Positions 44,428 to 58,200 of a DNA stretch of 64,000 nt are shown piece after piece. This stretch comes from Amyelois transitella (taxonomy: Eukaryota > Arthropoda > Insecta > Lepidoptera > Pyralidae): NCBI RefSeq assembly GCF_032362555.1, contig NC_083512.1:8296001-8360000 (forward strand), written 5' to 3'. Position 1 is the stretch's first letter, and each line of letters opens with the position of its first letter. Under the pieces are notes generated by a model that had not been told where the DNA came from, ran no database searches, and was given only the letters and a program-made list of their open reading frames with translations. The translations under genes and the position numbers were made by a program.

Positions 44428-47415
44428 ATGAATAGAATATTCGGTAGAGGTAAACCGAAAGAGCCAGGCCCAAGTATTACGGACTGTATCAGTAATGTAA
44501 GTAGTCAACAAAATACTTGACCAATGATGATTCATCTTCGTTTTCTTAGGTACCTACACTACTATATTTTTTTCAAACATTATTGTCACGTCTATATCCC
44601 TTGCGGGGTAGACAGGCCTAACAGTCTTGAAAAGAATGAAAGCCACGTTCAGCTGTATGGCTTTATGATGAAATTGAGATTAAAAAAGTGACAGGTTGCT
44701 AGCCCATCGCTTACAACGTTCTAACGAAGAACGACCCAAGTTCAGAAGCCTATCCCTCAGTCGCCTTTTACGACATCCATGGGAAAAACGGTTTTAGTCT
44801 ATAGTCCTGAAAATTACATGGCACATATTTACATATAAATATAATGATATAAGTAGTATAATCTAGAAATTAAAATAAAGTGCTTCATCTTTTGGATCCA
44901 TTAAAAAAAATTCAATCACAACTTATAGTCCCTTACATCAAACATAGCCAACAGTTTTGATAACACTAAGACCACCTTCATGGGATGGTTTAACATTTTC
45001 AATGCTAGAATTCAAGAAACAAAATGATTTTAAATTATTTGGGGGAAGGTGGGCTGCCACATCATCTAAAGAATTGACATAGTTATAATTAGCTGGCCTA
45101 TCACCCAAAGAAGAATCTCAACTGTAGAAACCTTTCCGAAAGATACAATTGTTTGCTACTGGCATTCCAGGTTGATTCCAGAGCAGATAACATTGAACAA
45201 AAGGTACAGAAACTGGAGACTGAGCTCCGGAAGTACAAGGACCAAATGAACAAGATGAGGGAGGGGCCGGCTAAGAATGCAGTCAAACAAAAAGCTATGA
45301 GGGTCCTCAAGCAAAAGAAAATGTAAGTTTTTGTGGTATATTTGTAATGTTCCATCACTGATTTGGACATAGAGAAGAGACTTACTTTTTTCCTGGTTCC
45401 ACTGAGGTGAACAAATGATTTTCTGGATTAAACAGGCACAGATGAATTGGTATTTTATGTGTGAGTTTGGTAAGTTAATCAATTTATGGAAATATAGACA
45501 TTATATAATTACATTTATCTTTCATGTTGAATCCTACAAAAATTGAGAAATTTCCTAGGAAGTTTATAAACTAGCAATTCTTATTATTTTCCAGTGACAT
45601 ACTTTTTCATGTAACATTTTTGACATTCACTATGAGATATTGATTTTTCATTCGTCAACAACTATTCACAATCACTGATATATGTTACAGGTATGAACAG
45701 CAGTTAGAAAACCTCCGAGCGCAGTCATTCAACATGGAACAAGCGAACTATGCAACACAGACACTCAAAGACACCCACACTACTATAGCAGCTATGAAGG
45801 ATGGCGTCACACAGATGAAAAAGGAATTTAAGAAAATCAATATTGATTCGATTGAGGTTGGTACAGTTAACATTATAAGGAAGATAAATTGAGGGGAAAG
45901 TGTATAAAATGAATACATTGAATATTCAATGAATAAAAAAAACGAATGGTTTACATTAATGGATTCCATGTCCATACCTAATATATAACAATAGTTGGAA
46001 CAGTTTATTTGTTAAAACTATTGTTATATGTTATAAGGATCCTATTAAAGTTGTTAAGGATGGAAATCAACCCATATGTCCAGTCCATGTGTCCAAGGTT
46101 TTCTATTAGATATTAGGTAACTTATGTATAATCAAACTGTTATATGTTCTGATCAAAGCAAAGTCCATTTGGTCTCCATAGAAAGAGACTGAATGGTTCT
46201 TTGCTACATTCATAAAATCACGCTTCTTTCCCGGAACACTTCCGGTAGAATCTATATCTTTCCACTTGCTGTAATTCATGTATACTTTTTTCACTTGGGC
46301 CCTATACATCTTCTACTTTTCTTTTTATGCAGCGGTAACCCTTGTTTGTGTCACAGTAGCTCCCTAGTTCGAATACCGGCCAGGGCATTCAACCAAACTT
46401 TCTCTGATTGGCCTGGTTCTTGGATATTTTGCTATATAAGTATATATTATAAAATGTAATATCGTTGCGTTAGTCATAAAACAAGTTTCGAACTTACATC
46501 CAGGCTAACACAATTGGTATAAAGTGTCCTGGATATATATACCTATTTATTTATAACTTCATCCACATACATAAGTCTCTTTATGTATTCTTGTTGGTTT
46601 TGGGTACTCTTGTCTTGACTTTTTGCCAGGATTCTATGCTACTCTACCGTAAACCAATCCACCGTTATTATGTTTGAATTACATATAACTATATTTAAAT
46701 TGTAACATTGCAGGATGTTAATGATGATCTGGCGGACATGTTGGAACAAGCAGATGAGGTTCAGGAAGCACTTGGCAGACAGTATGGTATGCCAGAGATT
46801 GATGACGATGAGCTGGCTGCAGAATTGGATGCTTTGGGTATGTTTATAGATTCAAACTTTATGTTTATTTTATTTATTCATTTTAACTTAATGGTAGTTA
46901 AATTGCAACAGGTTAACAGTTGCAAGGACTTAATGCCATAAGTAATTCTCTGCCAGTTAAATTTTGGACCAAACTGAGATGTACGTACATATATAGAGGT
47001 GGAGCGATAACAGTTATGAATTTTCATATTGATTTTTTTTTTAAAGTAATAACAGTTGATTCTTTATAATGAGGGTGACAAACCTAGTGGAGAAATTAAG
47101 TTAAGATTATGTCTTATTTGGGTATTAATTTGAAATAAGTTAACCAAATAAGAACTTTCACTGTAACAAATGTTAATTTTTTTTTTATTCAAGATACGAA
47201 ATCTGTTTTATTCACTGAATATTTGTTTTTTCAATTAATCAACAGGCGACGAGATAGCCCAAGACGACGACACGTCGTACCTTGATGACGTGGTAAAGGC
47301 CCCCGCGGCGCCCGACCGCGAGCCGGGCGCCGACAGCGTGCGCAGCCGCGACGGAGTCCCCGTCGACGAGTTCGGCCTCCCGCTGGTGCCTAGCACGGCG
47401 CAGACGTCGCGCTGA
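44428..47415 (+). CDS. CHMP5: charged multivesicular body protein 5 (ESCRT-III)
   Basis: Five exons: 44428-44496, 45171-45322, 45691-45856, 46714-46837 and 47246-47415. They join in phase to 226 aa; human CHMP5 is 219. The protein is the Vps60 member of the ESCRT-III family, which remodels endosomal membranes during multivesicular body formation and binds LIP5/Vta1. The N-terminus [20 protein letters not shown] and the basic first helix are typical. A long coiled coil follows (about residues 25-150, including [16 protein letters not shown] and [14 protein letters not shown]). The acidic C-terminus holds [14 protein letters not shown] and ends [14 protein letters not shown]. The last exon is very GC-rich. 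Polyadenylation is likely at AATAAA 48688-48693. Confidence 0.96.
44580..44800 (-). mobile_element. SINE copy in CHMP5 intron 1, (TATG)n-tailed family
   Basis: CACGTCTATATCCCTTGCGG starts the reversed tail half, and CCTTTTACGACATCCATGGG closes the head half. An internal stretch around 44713-44735 (ACAACGTTCTAACGAAGAAC) departs from the other copies. Confidence 0.75.
44920..45145 (-). repeat. degraded SINE-like stretch in CHMP5 intron 1
   Basis: TATAGTCCCTTACATCAAAC, ATAGCCAACAGTTTTGATAA and GGCCTATCACCCAAAGAAGA match the (TATG)n-tailed family loosely. It ends 25 bases before the acceptor of CHMP5 exon 2. Confidence 0.4.
45983..46029. repeat. 14-bp perfect inverted repeat in CHMP5 intron 3
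   Basis: ATATAACAATAGTT at 45983-45996 is matched by its complement at 46016-46029 around a 19-base spacer. Purpose unknown. Confidence 0.8.
46325..46551 (+). mobile_element. degraded tRNA-derived SINE in CHMP5 intron 3
   Basis: Shares CCGGCCAGGGCAT, TCTGATTGG, ATATAAGTATATATTATAAA and TTACATCCAGGCTAA with the SINE at 42810-43334. The B box is decayed (AGTTCGAATACC). It ends in TATTTATTTATAA. Confidence 0.7.
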
Positions 47416-47512
47416 TGAGGTGATCCGCAAGTTTAACGTTCTTAATTCAAAAGTTTTCTTTAATATAAAAAAAAAATATTGTCGTGGCGTAGACGTCGCA
47501 TTGATAAGGTGA
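47397..47512 (+). repeat. 27-base direct repeat of the CHMP5 stop region
   Basis: The 27 bases spanning the last codons and stop (47397-47423) recur at 47486-47512, 89 bases downstream, with four differences. All four are transitions toward T or A, two of them in one CpG. The second copy lies in the 3' UTR. Confidence 0.75.
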
Positions 47513-48710
47513 ATGCGATTGGCTTGAAATTGAATGTACTAGATTTTTTTTCTTATTTAAACAAAAAGAAAAGAGAAAAAGTTGACCAGAAATATAGTAG
47601 GTCTAGGTAGGCCATATTGCGGCTTAAAAAGTAAATTAAAATATTGAGCTGAAAATAATTATACGAGCAAATTAAGCATAATCCAACATTATTAAGTTTT
47701 CATAGTCAGTCTTGTTACTGACTTCTTTTATGTTGTGCATACATATCTTCAAATAAGTCTGATTTTAATTGACAATAATGCGCTATTGTCAAATGACTTA
47801 TTACTTAAATGAGTCTACTAATAATATGACAACTATTTATAAATATGAAACGCAGAACTAGCATCATTGGCTCTTCTCAGTTTCTGGTCAAGTAAACTTC
47901 CCTATTAAGTTAATTTTTCAACTCTATCGCCAGGACAATAAGGTTAACATTATTTGAAATCGCCGCCACTGCCTTAGAAGGTTAAAAAGAAAAAAAAAAA
48001 ACACTCCTCGGATATTATGTAAATTAAAATTTATTAAATTTGCAAGTAAGACTGCACAGTTTTTGATCACCTATATTTTATTTAATAACCATTTTTGTAT
48101 AAGGCCTCTTATTTTTAAGCTAAGATAAATTTGCTGTTGTGATAAAAGTGAATGATTTTATATCTTAGGAGTATTGTAGAAAAACTAACAAAACATATGT
48201 TTAATAAAAAAAAATATATTACAATGCACCTTACGGTTTATGTAAATAATATAATTTGTTATATGTTTATTTTCTGCCGTAAAAGACACCATGAAAAGTA
48301 ATTCTAAACAAACATTTCTAATAAGGTCATGGAATTGTTTATATTAGGATTCCTTTACATTTTACTACTCGTAATATCAAAACGATGACGTCTGATTCCA
48401 CTCTTTATTACCCTTGCACAAACCAATGCTATTGTGCAATTAACACTAAGAAATTATTCACACAATTTTTATTATTTGTAGTCTATGGATCTGCTGGTTA
48501 ATATTATCATTGAGAGAAATGCGTGAAACCTACCTACTATAAGTAAAAGGGTACATTACTGAACTTTCCATATAAGGTCATGCAGGCTTTTTTGGCAATC
48601 ATTTAAACTAGGTGACTTGCCGATTATTTTTATAATATAAATATGTTGCTGTATCCCGTTTTATAAATATAATATAATTTTTATGTTAATAAACTTAAGT
48701 TGTACATTAT
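47416..48710 (+). terminator. CHMP5 3' UTR
   Basis: About 1.3 kb of AT-rich sequence without reading frames. The best polyadenylation signal is AATAAA at 48688-48693, followed by a T-rich stretch (ATTTTGTCTTTTATTATTTC). Confidence 0.5.
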
Positions 48711-49298
48711 TTTGTCTTTTATTATTTCTTGAAACTGCTTATCTTTCTTATACTTTTGAATGTACTTATTGCGTTTATACTTTTTATTGATACATATTTA
48801 AATCTACGAAGATATGTTAAGTAGTATTTAATAAATAATAATTATGTACGTAATATGGTGACAATTGCGTCGCGCGTGCCCTACAGGGGCAGAAAGCCTT
48901 AGACAGATGATCGGTGCAGTACATGTACATTTTTGAAAAGAAACCCAGATCTCGTTGTATACTAGTGTTTTAAATGAAACAACGTCATTAGGTAAAATAA
49001 ACCTTTAATATTTATAACAATAAATTAGGGCATTATATTACAGTCAAATTCTAAAATACTGGTTCATATTCGTTACTTAGGTAACTTCGGGGCGAGTATC
49101 ACTGGACCACCTGATCATTTTGACACGTCGATTCACACTGAACACAAGGTAGGCCATGATACTACAGTAGACTCGCTTGTCGAAAATAAATAATACTTAT
49201 AACACAATATTTACATCCTAATAAATGATATGTACAGCCACACAACTTGTGATCTACCCATTAAAGTCTAATTTGCACTATCTAGGTTTGATGTGAAC
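48711..49298 (-). terminator. intergenic gap and SV2-like 3' UTR
   Basis: CHMP5 and the SV2-like gene converge here. On the minus strand an ATTAAA-type signal (TTTAAT on the plus strand, about 49004-49009) lies about 290 bases after the stop codon. No gene in the gap. Confidence 0.45.
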
Positions 49299-52200
49299 TT
49301 AGTCTAGAGACTCTTGACCTGTCTTTGGCAAGAAGAAGCAGAGGATTGCAGCAACTGAAAAAGAAAATAATTGTTAAGATTCATAATTTATTTAATTAAA
49401 ATTGTGAAAATAAAATTAACGAAAGAAATAGGTGAAAATTTAAGTATGTGTTTTCCGCATAATAATTTTCCGATCAGAAACGTTTCACGTAAAATTTGAG
49501 ACCGTAATTTGTTTAGAAAATGTTCATATAAATAAAGCATTCTAAAGTTTTACAATTATATGATACTAAACAAGTAAATAGGTGTATAATAACTTCAATT
49601 ATAAAAAAAATGCATCAAATAAAACGCTTTCAATTATGGACCTTAGCTCAGTTCTAAGGTTCACAAGAGTAGTGTATACTTACTGAATAAGAATGCTGAG
49701 AAGACAACGATAGGCACCACACAGTTAAGGTCGATGAGGTACCCGAAAGACAGGTTGCCGATGAGGCCGCCGCCTCGACCCGCCGTCAGTGACAACGCGG
49801 CCGCCATTACCCTGAGAAGAAATAATGTGTCAGGAACAATACGCCAGAGTGGAAATGCCACGTGCCAATTCTACCCATTCATATATTCTCATTCACAAAC
49901 TATTTAATTCAATTCATATACACAAACTATTTAACTCTTTTCCCGGTGTGAATACATCTTTCCCCTTTCCCTGCATACTTCTTACGCTTCATCCACATTC
50001 ACCAATATTTTAAGCTCGGTTCTCTTGACCTGACTATTTACCAGGATGTCCCCGATTTGATTAAGATTCGTTCGACTTTAGACGTTCTGATTTACACTCG
50101 CCTACCTACTGTATATTGACTTTTTATCCCTTAGCGAATTGAGTTAATGCTTCGAATATGTAGCTTGGTTCAAAATTGCTATACGTATACTTCCAGCCTA
50201 CTCTCGTGTGAGAAATTAAATTATCTAAACACTTATATCCCTTTCATGGTTATATGAAAATAAATGACGAATATTTTACATTGATATTTTGACCTCGATC
50301 TTAACCTACCCAAAAAGTATAATTTCCTTCATCTTACCTAAGATTCGTAGGGAACAAGTCAACAAGCACGCAGAACACAAGACTGATGGCCAGCGAAGTG
50401 AGGGCTTCGAAAATACACGACAGGACAAGATTTTGCGTCGAATTTTGTACGTAGTATAGACCCACAGTCACCGCACCAGCAAAACTCAAACTGAAGACTG
50501 AAAATAAAGAAAATAGTCATTAACTTAAGTTTATTCCTTCATGGCATGAGTCATGCAGGTATTGCAAATATCAATATATAGAAATGTAATGTACCAGTAC
50601 ATATGTATGTACATCCATCTAGAATATTTAAAGGGAACGATGCTTTACTTAGTTAAAAATCATTTTTATAAATAGATGACATTGTCTTGCGATTAGGCTG
50701 AGATTTAAGAAAAAAAAGATTATTTTTTGCCATTTAGATAGGAACCCTAAAAAGGTCGCAGGATATGAATAATTGGTTGTCCTAAACCCATAAGTCATAT
50801 GATAATAACTCACTAAGGAAGAATTTGGCGCCAAGTTTGTGTACGCAAAGCGGCAACCATAGAGACGTAGGAATACACGCCAATCCGACGATGAGAGTGT
50901 GCATGTAGACGCTCTTGTCTATGGTCTTCATGCAGTCGAAGGGGTCATCTTCCACACCCCCTTCCAAATTGTCCACTTTGTATTCGGCGACGGTGCAGAC
51001 AGAGGCGTGTGTGCCGGGGAAGGCCTTTTCGTAGGTTTCGTAACGGTTGAACAGCTCGGGGAACCAGATCATGAGGGTGTAGTAGCTGGAATGAAAAGGT
51101 TACAAATTATAGTTACTATATGTACATGCCTTTATGTTTAGTTAAATATGTTAAACGATATTTATGCACACGCTATACTGCTCCAATATCCATCCCTCCT
51201 CTCATGGGTCTTCTAGAAGAGATTTCTATTGAAATAAGTAGCACTTTTGTACTACAATTACTGCATAAAATTCTTCAGTCTAGGAAGTCTTTAATAGTAA
51301 GCAAATGAATAAAAGTAATGTTAACTAGATGGTCCACTGACCAGTCCATTATGCGGTGCGACTATTCTATATTACTCATAATCACACCAAATATAGATAT
51401 TAATGTGTTCAAAGGATTTGCCAGACCTTTATCGGTGCGAGTTGACTTGTCTACCCCAGTTGTTAAAACTCGTCACTAACAGCCGTTTTCTCTAAAGACC
51501 TACCAACTTTCCGCTTTGTCCTTTTATCATTATCTTTCAGGCATTTGATCCGGTTACGTCTTGTCTGAAGCTGAGCTAAGTCCTCATAATACCTACGACA
51601 AAATATAAAAAAAATATTCTTCATACATAGGTATGCTTATTATATGACTAGTGCTGATAATTACCTTGTAGTTAAGCCAAACTGAATAAGACATGTGAGA
51701 ATTGTGTTCTTGAGGTAAGGGGGCTTGCACAAAGCTTTGGTCTGTACCCAGATTTCGCCGAAAAGTCTTTTCAAGTCTTTCTTCTTACGCATGCTGAGGC
51801 TTCGCACAGACTTCTGTGAGCCCTGGGAAGCTACAGACACGGTTCGTTCTTTCTCCTTTAAGGTTTTGATCTGTAAAACATTATGTTGGGTTAGTTATAA
51901 TGTAGGTAGAGTAACTATTATTAAGACTACCTTGGCCTAATAAATTACGAAATGGGGACTGCGTTTCTAATCGAAAAATATTTTAGCTCTCTTTTTCTCA
52001 TGTTAGTTAAAATTAAGAAAAAACTCGTTACTCTTTTTTCAACTAGTCGAAGTTGTATTTTCTACGTATACATTAACTCTATTATGGTTTCTGAAGAAAG
52101 AGGATAACCAGGGTCAGAAGAATTTTAAATATGAGAAGATATTCAAAAGTACTCACAGGATAATTGTCAGGATCATCTCCAGTGTTCGATTTGTAGATTG

Positions 52201-55200
52201 TCTTCAAGCATTTAAGGGCATCGTCGTAATCCCCACATTCCATCATGAACTTAGGGCTTTCAGGGAAAGTGAGAAGCCAGAAGCCAAGTGCTAGGGATGG
52301 GACACCGCAAGCCGCGACGAACCAGTTCCACGAGTCGTATGAGAACCAACCGCGTTCTATGCGAATACCAGTGATGGGGATGATTGCCCATGCTATTACT
52401 GTGGAGAATAAAATCAGTAAGTTAATTAAAAAGTAATTTCCGCCATATTAACAAGTAGGTAAGGAGCTCAGCGTACATTTTAATCGATGTTCTATCTTAT
52501 TAATGGTTAAGTAACGTGTTTAAGAAGCTTGTGTACGTTGTTTCAAAGTCCTGTCGTCTGAACGTTCAAAAATACATGGAAAAAAATTAACAAAAGTTAA
52601 AATAGTTTAACAAAGATTTTATAAGAAAACTTTAAACGTACTAAATTAGGTACCAATTCCAATTAAAGAAGGTTTTAAATTGGTATGCACAAGATTATAG
52701 ATTAACTTATTTCTATAGATAATTATGTACATTGAACTTTATGAACTCACATGGCAGTAAGATGACACCCAAAGTCCAGAACATTTCCATCCAGCAGAGG
52801 ATTTTCTCTCTGTATTTGGTTTGTTGGAACTCGCCGAGGTATGGGAAGCAAATACCCATAGCGCCAGCGACCCTGAAAAAGGATATCTTATATATAAAAT
52901 TCTCGTGTCCTTCGAAACGGCTTGACCGATTCTCATGAAATTTTGTGATATTAAGTAGGTCTGAGAATCGGCCAACATCTATTTTTCATGCCCCTTAGTG
53001 ATAGGGTTGTCCACCCTTAACATTTTTTTTAACTAGAAATTAAAAATTATTTAGATGGCAAAACAACGTTTGCCGGGACAGCTAATATTGATATAAAAAG
53101 ATACACAGTATATAAAATTTTAAATTTCCGTTATTACACTTTCCCACTTTCCTTCTTCTCACCACTCTGGAGAGGAGCCCGGGATAAGCCCTTAACCATG
53201 GATCCTGGATTGGGTGAATTTTTACACGAAGCGACTCCTGTCTGATCTCCGCAACCTTTGCAGGGGAACCTAACCCGTATTGGATCATATGGTTACACAT
53301 CCAGTTGCCTGAATGTGCAGGTTGCCTCACGTATTTTTGATTAGGTATGTTAAAAACTTAATGATTTTTATGTTCGTATGGAATTTGAAATAAGAGCTGG
53401 CCAAATTCATGTTATAGAATAAAGATTTTCTTAAAGGTAAAAATTGCCTATTTGACATATAACTTTAATCGTAGATATATTGACCAGCAATCGAAAGCAA
53501 AATTGTTGCATATTTAATTATCAGCTTAAGCAGAAGACCTTTAATGGCCATTAAAAAACCGACTGAAAGCAAATTGTTTGAAATGATGACACTGTTTCAT
53601 GTCTTATTTATGGCTAATCACTGGATGTGGGAACCATGCGATTATAAAGTGACGCGTAGAGATCAAATCGCCACTATTGTTATTTACAAGCGGTTGAATA
53701 TTAACACGTATGGACTAGGTAATAAAGTATAAATTAGCGATAGTTTTGTTGTCGACTTCAAGCGTTGTATTGTGGAAGTTTCATACGAAACGTGGCATTG
53801 TCACGTGCGTGGCAAGGATGTGTTTTTCCGATAGATACTTACGCAAACCCGTTGATGAAACGGCAGGCCATGAAGATGGGCAGGATCTGGACGAATGAGG
53901 AGAAGATTCCCACGAAGCCGTCCATCAAAAGTGTGGAGACCAGCACTATTTTCCGTCCTTTTGTGTCGGCCAAGCAACCCCAGAAGTATGAACCAATGAC
54001 CATGCCTGTAATATATCAAAATTTGTAATTAACACCAAGATCGCGGTTGACAAAAAGAGAATAATAATAATCGATAATTACGTGGTAAGGTAAATCACTT
54101 TGCTTACAAAAATTTTAAAAGCTATAAAACTACTAACTTATCTATAGCAATTAAAATAACATAGTAGTAATGTTAAGGTATACCAGTACAGTATTTTGTC
54201 AATATAATTAGGTATGTAGATAAGTAGGTAATATGCGAAAAGTAAGAAACTAAATTTTTAACAGCCTGTTTCTTCTAAAGACACAACACTCAACGAAAAG
54301 GCTAATAAACTTGGGATTCTCTTAGGCGATTTGTTGGCAACCTGTCACTATTTGAATCTCAATACCATCATTAAGCCATACAGCTGAATGTGGTCTTTCA
54401 TTCTTTTTGAGAATTTAGGCTCTGTCTACCAGTACGAGATAAATACGTCATTGTATTGCAATATTTATATTAGCAATATAATATTAGCAATATAATATTT
54501 GCAAGTTCCTTTTTGAGCTTAGGACACAATAATTGACTACTTACCTAACATAGGTGCGGCTGTAAGCCACCCTTTATCTGAAGACGTCATCTGGAAGTCA
54601 CATGTGGCGGCTGGTAGTACAAATGATACTATAGTGATGCCGATGGCTGTGTTGGCGTAAATCAGCCCGGTGACCGCCAGCAGGCAGAAGTGAAACCGAC
54701 CGAAGCCTGGAAAAATACAGCTGCATTGGGAAAAGAGTAAAAAGGGAACACTAGGAACAGAGGAGTAAGTAGAATGGCATTCCTAATGCCACGCTAAATG
54801 TAAGGGTAATAAGACCGTATGACAAATTTTATAGAATGATTGAAGGACGTGTAAAAATTGGTTTTTTGATTACCTCTGTGACGTTAAGTTATTAAATTTA
54901 GTTACTACATCTTTTACTATTTATTCTTATCTATCTGACGGAACAACGAAATTACCTCGATTTAAACGTATCACAAACGTTTTCGAAATTATTATCATGA
55001 TAACGTTTTTGTATAGGGACAGTTTTGTACTTACCACATTTATAAAAGCAGCTTGGAATAAAATAATAATAAATTAATAAGACCAAATATAATGTATTTT
55101 ATTTTAATTAGATAGTTATATTATTAGTATAGTTAAATAATTATTTTTATTTGGTTATTTATAGATAATTTTAACTCCTATTGTAAGTATCTAGTTATTT

Positions 55201-58200
55201 TTGATGCAATAAGAAAACATTTTAAAAAAAATATTATATGTATCTGATATATCTGATTTATATATAAGACAAGGAGTTCATTCTCATACTCCACCGAAAT
55301 GGCTTGACCGATTCTCATGAAATTTTGTGGGCATATTAAGGTAGGTCTGAGAATCGGCCAACATCTAATTTTCATACCCACAAAATGCAAAACAACGTTT
55401 GCCGGGTCAGTTAGTTCATTTGTATAAATCAAGATATGTCCCAAGTGAACATGCACCAATCAAGTGGACCTTGAAATTATAATACGCAGTGAAGATCCTG
55501 GGAAATATCACTGTCATTATTTACCATCATTAGTACAAATCAGCCATAGTTGTATGATGAGCCAGCCCACTATGGCTACTAATAGTAGTGTGTAATGACA
55601 ATGATGTATAAATGTCATGAAAGTACTGTCAGCTTCCGTCCCGGTCTGCTTGTACCATCTGCTTGTTTACTAATATACTTGGGATTCTTCTTTAAGGCGA
55701 TGGGCTAGCAATCTGTCACTATTTGGATCTCATTTACATCATCAATCCATACAGCTGAATGTGGCCCATTCATCTTTTCAAGAACGTTGGCTCTGTCTAC
55801 CCCGTAAGCGATAAAAACCTGATTGTTTATAGGTACGTATAATACTCACCGGCAGCAGAAATCGCGTTTTCGAAGTCCGCTCCATGTTCTAAGAAATCTA
55901 AACCTGTAAATGGAAAGGCACTTTTTTAGTGAGGACACTCAAAGATATTTTCATTGAAGTGCTGTATGGTTTTCGGAACTCCACCACTCCATATACAATA
56001 TATTGAATTTTTATTGCTTAAGGACATTTTTACAGCATGTTTGAACGATGAAACTAAGTTTCCATAAAAACAAACAGGAAGGTTTTAAAAAAAATAATCA
56101 TCATACAAATTGTTTGATCAGATGACCGGTCTTTTCTATGGGAAAATAAAATTTAATTAAACAATAAAAAATCATCCTTTTTATATGTTTTTCCTATAGA
56201 TGTCGTGAGAGACAACTAAGGGAATACCCACTTCCGCCCAGTGCAAAAACCATGATCCATTTTCCAAGACCCCTAAACCGTATTGGATAGATCGTGGTTA
56301 CATATCAACTTGCAGGTTTTCTCACGATGTTTTCCCACACCGTTAGAGAAAAACTAATAGATTACCTATACGGAGACAATTATATAAAATGGGATTGATA
56401 ATAATTGAAATTTCAAAGCGATTTCATTATTAGAAGTGTTAAACTGTCAACAGTTATAGTGTTAATGATGTAGGTTTGTCTTGTCTATTGGCGCAATTGC
56501 TTTTCTCTTGAACGTGACAAATTTATTGGCTACGATAAATTCATATATTTATGGGTCACAACTTAATAATGTTTGATTTTTCCTATATATAAAAAATTAT
56601 AGACGGTGCGTACATCAGAAAGTCCACCCAACTACGATTTGTAGAATCAAAGTGCTTCAAAGTTGTCCCAACAAAGTAGGTACCTAGTTTTGACAAGTCT
56701 ACAGTCACAACAAACTTTTCTTATATAAAAATTCTCGTGTCACAATGTTCGTTCCCGTATTCCTCCGAAACGGCTTGACCGATTCTCATGAAATTTTGTG
56801 AGCATATTGATGTGGCGAAATCTATGAATACGCCACAAATGACAAAAATAAAATCACGCGACGCTATCAGTCAAAAACAGCGAAAAACCTAAATCGCACA
56901 AGCAAAATATTTCACAGATTGGAACATATATACAACCTCCGACTTAACACCGTCGGAGCCGCGGTTCCCCAGGAAGATCTTCCCTTTGGTGGCGGTGGAG
57001 CCGAATCATCGCACCCGCTACATTGAGTAGGTCTGAGAATCGGCCAACATCTATTTTTCATACCCCTTAGTGATAAGGGTTGTCCACCCTTAACATTTTT
57101 TTTTACTAGAAATTACTTAAAAAAATTTATATGGCAAAACAACGTTTGCCGGGACAGTTAGTATCTATGTGAAATTCTAATTAAATCAAAGATCAAAACT
57201 GATTCGTTATCAAAATTAAAACAAAACGAAACAGAAGTCAAATGGAGTTGTTCAAACAGCGTTGTAGTACTTACTATCAGCGTTTATCTAATCTTATAGG
57301 TAGTGGAAACTCATAACTTATTTTATTTACTAGCTCTGTATAAGTGATCAATTTTATATTCAACAAGAGATGAAGGTTTCAGCCATAAATAAAGCTGGAG
57401 TGACATGACCAAACAGCGGTTGACTTTATCATTGTCAGACTGTGTGCAAACGCCTTTACTTTGACAAATACAGACAAGGACACGGTCATTAATTGTTGCA
57501 CTGTATGCATCAAGGTTAAAATTTCTAATTGTTTATTTATAGATTAATTCTACTTGGGACATTTTTGTTAAGTATTTGGAAGATCTTTAATTTGTTAGTG
57601 TCGTACGTTCAGGAGAACATAGTTCGCATAGTTTAATTTTCAAAATCATTTTTAAAGCCAGAAATAATAAATAAGCTATCTTTAAATATATTTGGAGAAT
57701 TTGAAAAACAAATTATAATATTATTTTAGTTTTCGCCGTCCAAGCGAAGCTGCAGGTATGGTAAGGGATAAAGACGTGATTGTATGTATTTATATATATT
57801 TATGTATAGGCACAGGTAAATGCCGGAAAAATTAGGTACCTATAGAATTGTCATAGACGTAATCTCGACACATAAACGAATCTCAATTCTCTAGATGAAT
57901 GGAGTTTACTCATAGAAGATGAGGCCAACCTAATTTTGACACTAAGCTCTGTCCTGTCTTGCCACGGTCATATTAATTGAAGATTATAAAATACTGGAGA
58001 TTTTAATTGAAGATTTGCCAAATAGCTTGGAAGACAATAACTAATTAAACAAAGAAGTTCCCCGCAATTTTAAAAACGTTTTATTATAACGATGAAAGTT
58101 ATGGCTTATTTTTATTTTTGGATATAACCTTACTAATGGATAATGTTTAATCATTCACATTTTTCTATTAAAAGGCAACCCAAGAGTTAACATTCGTACC

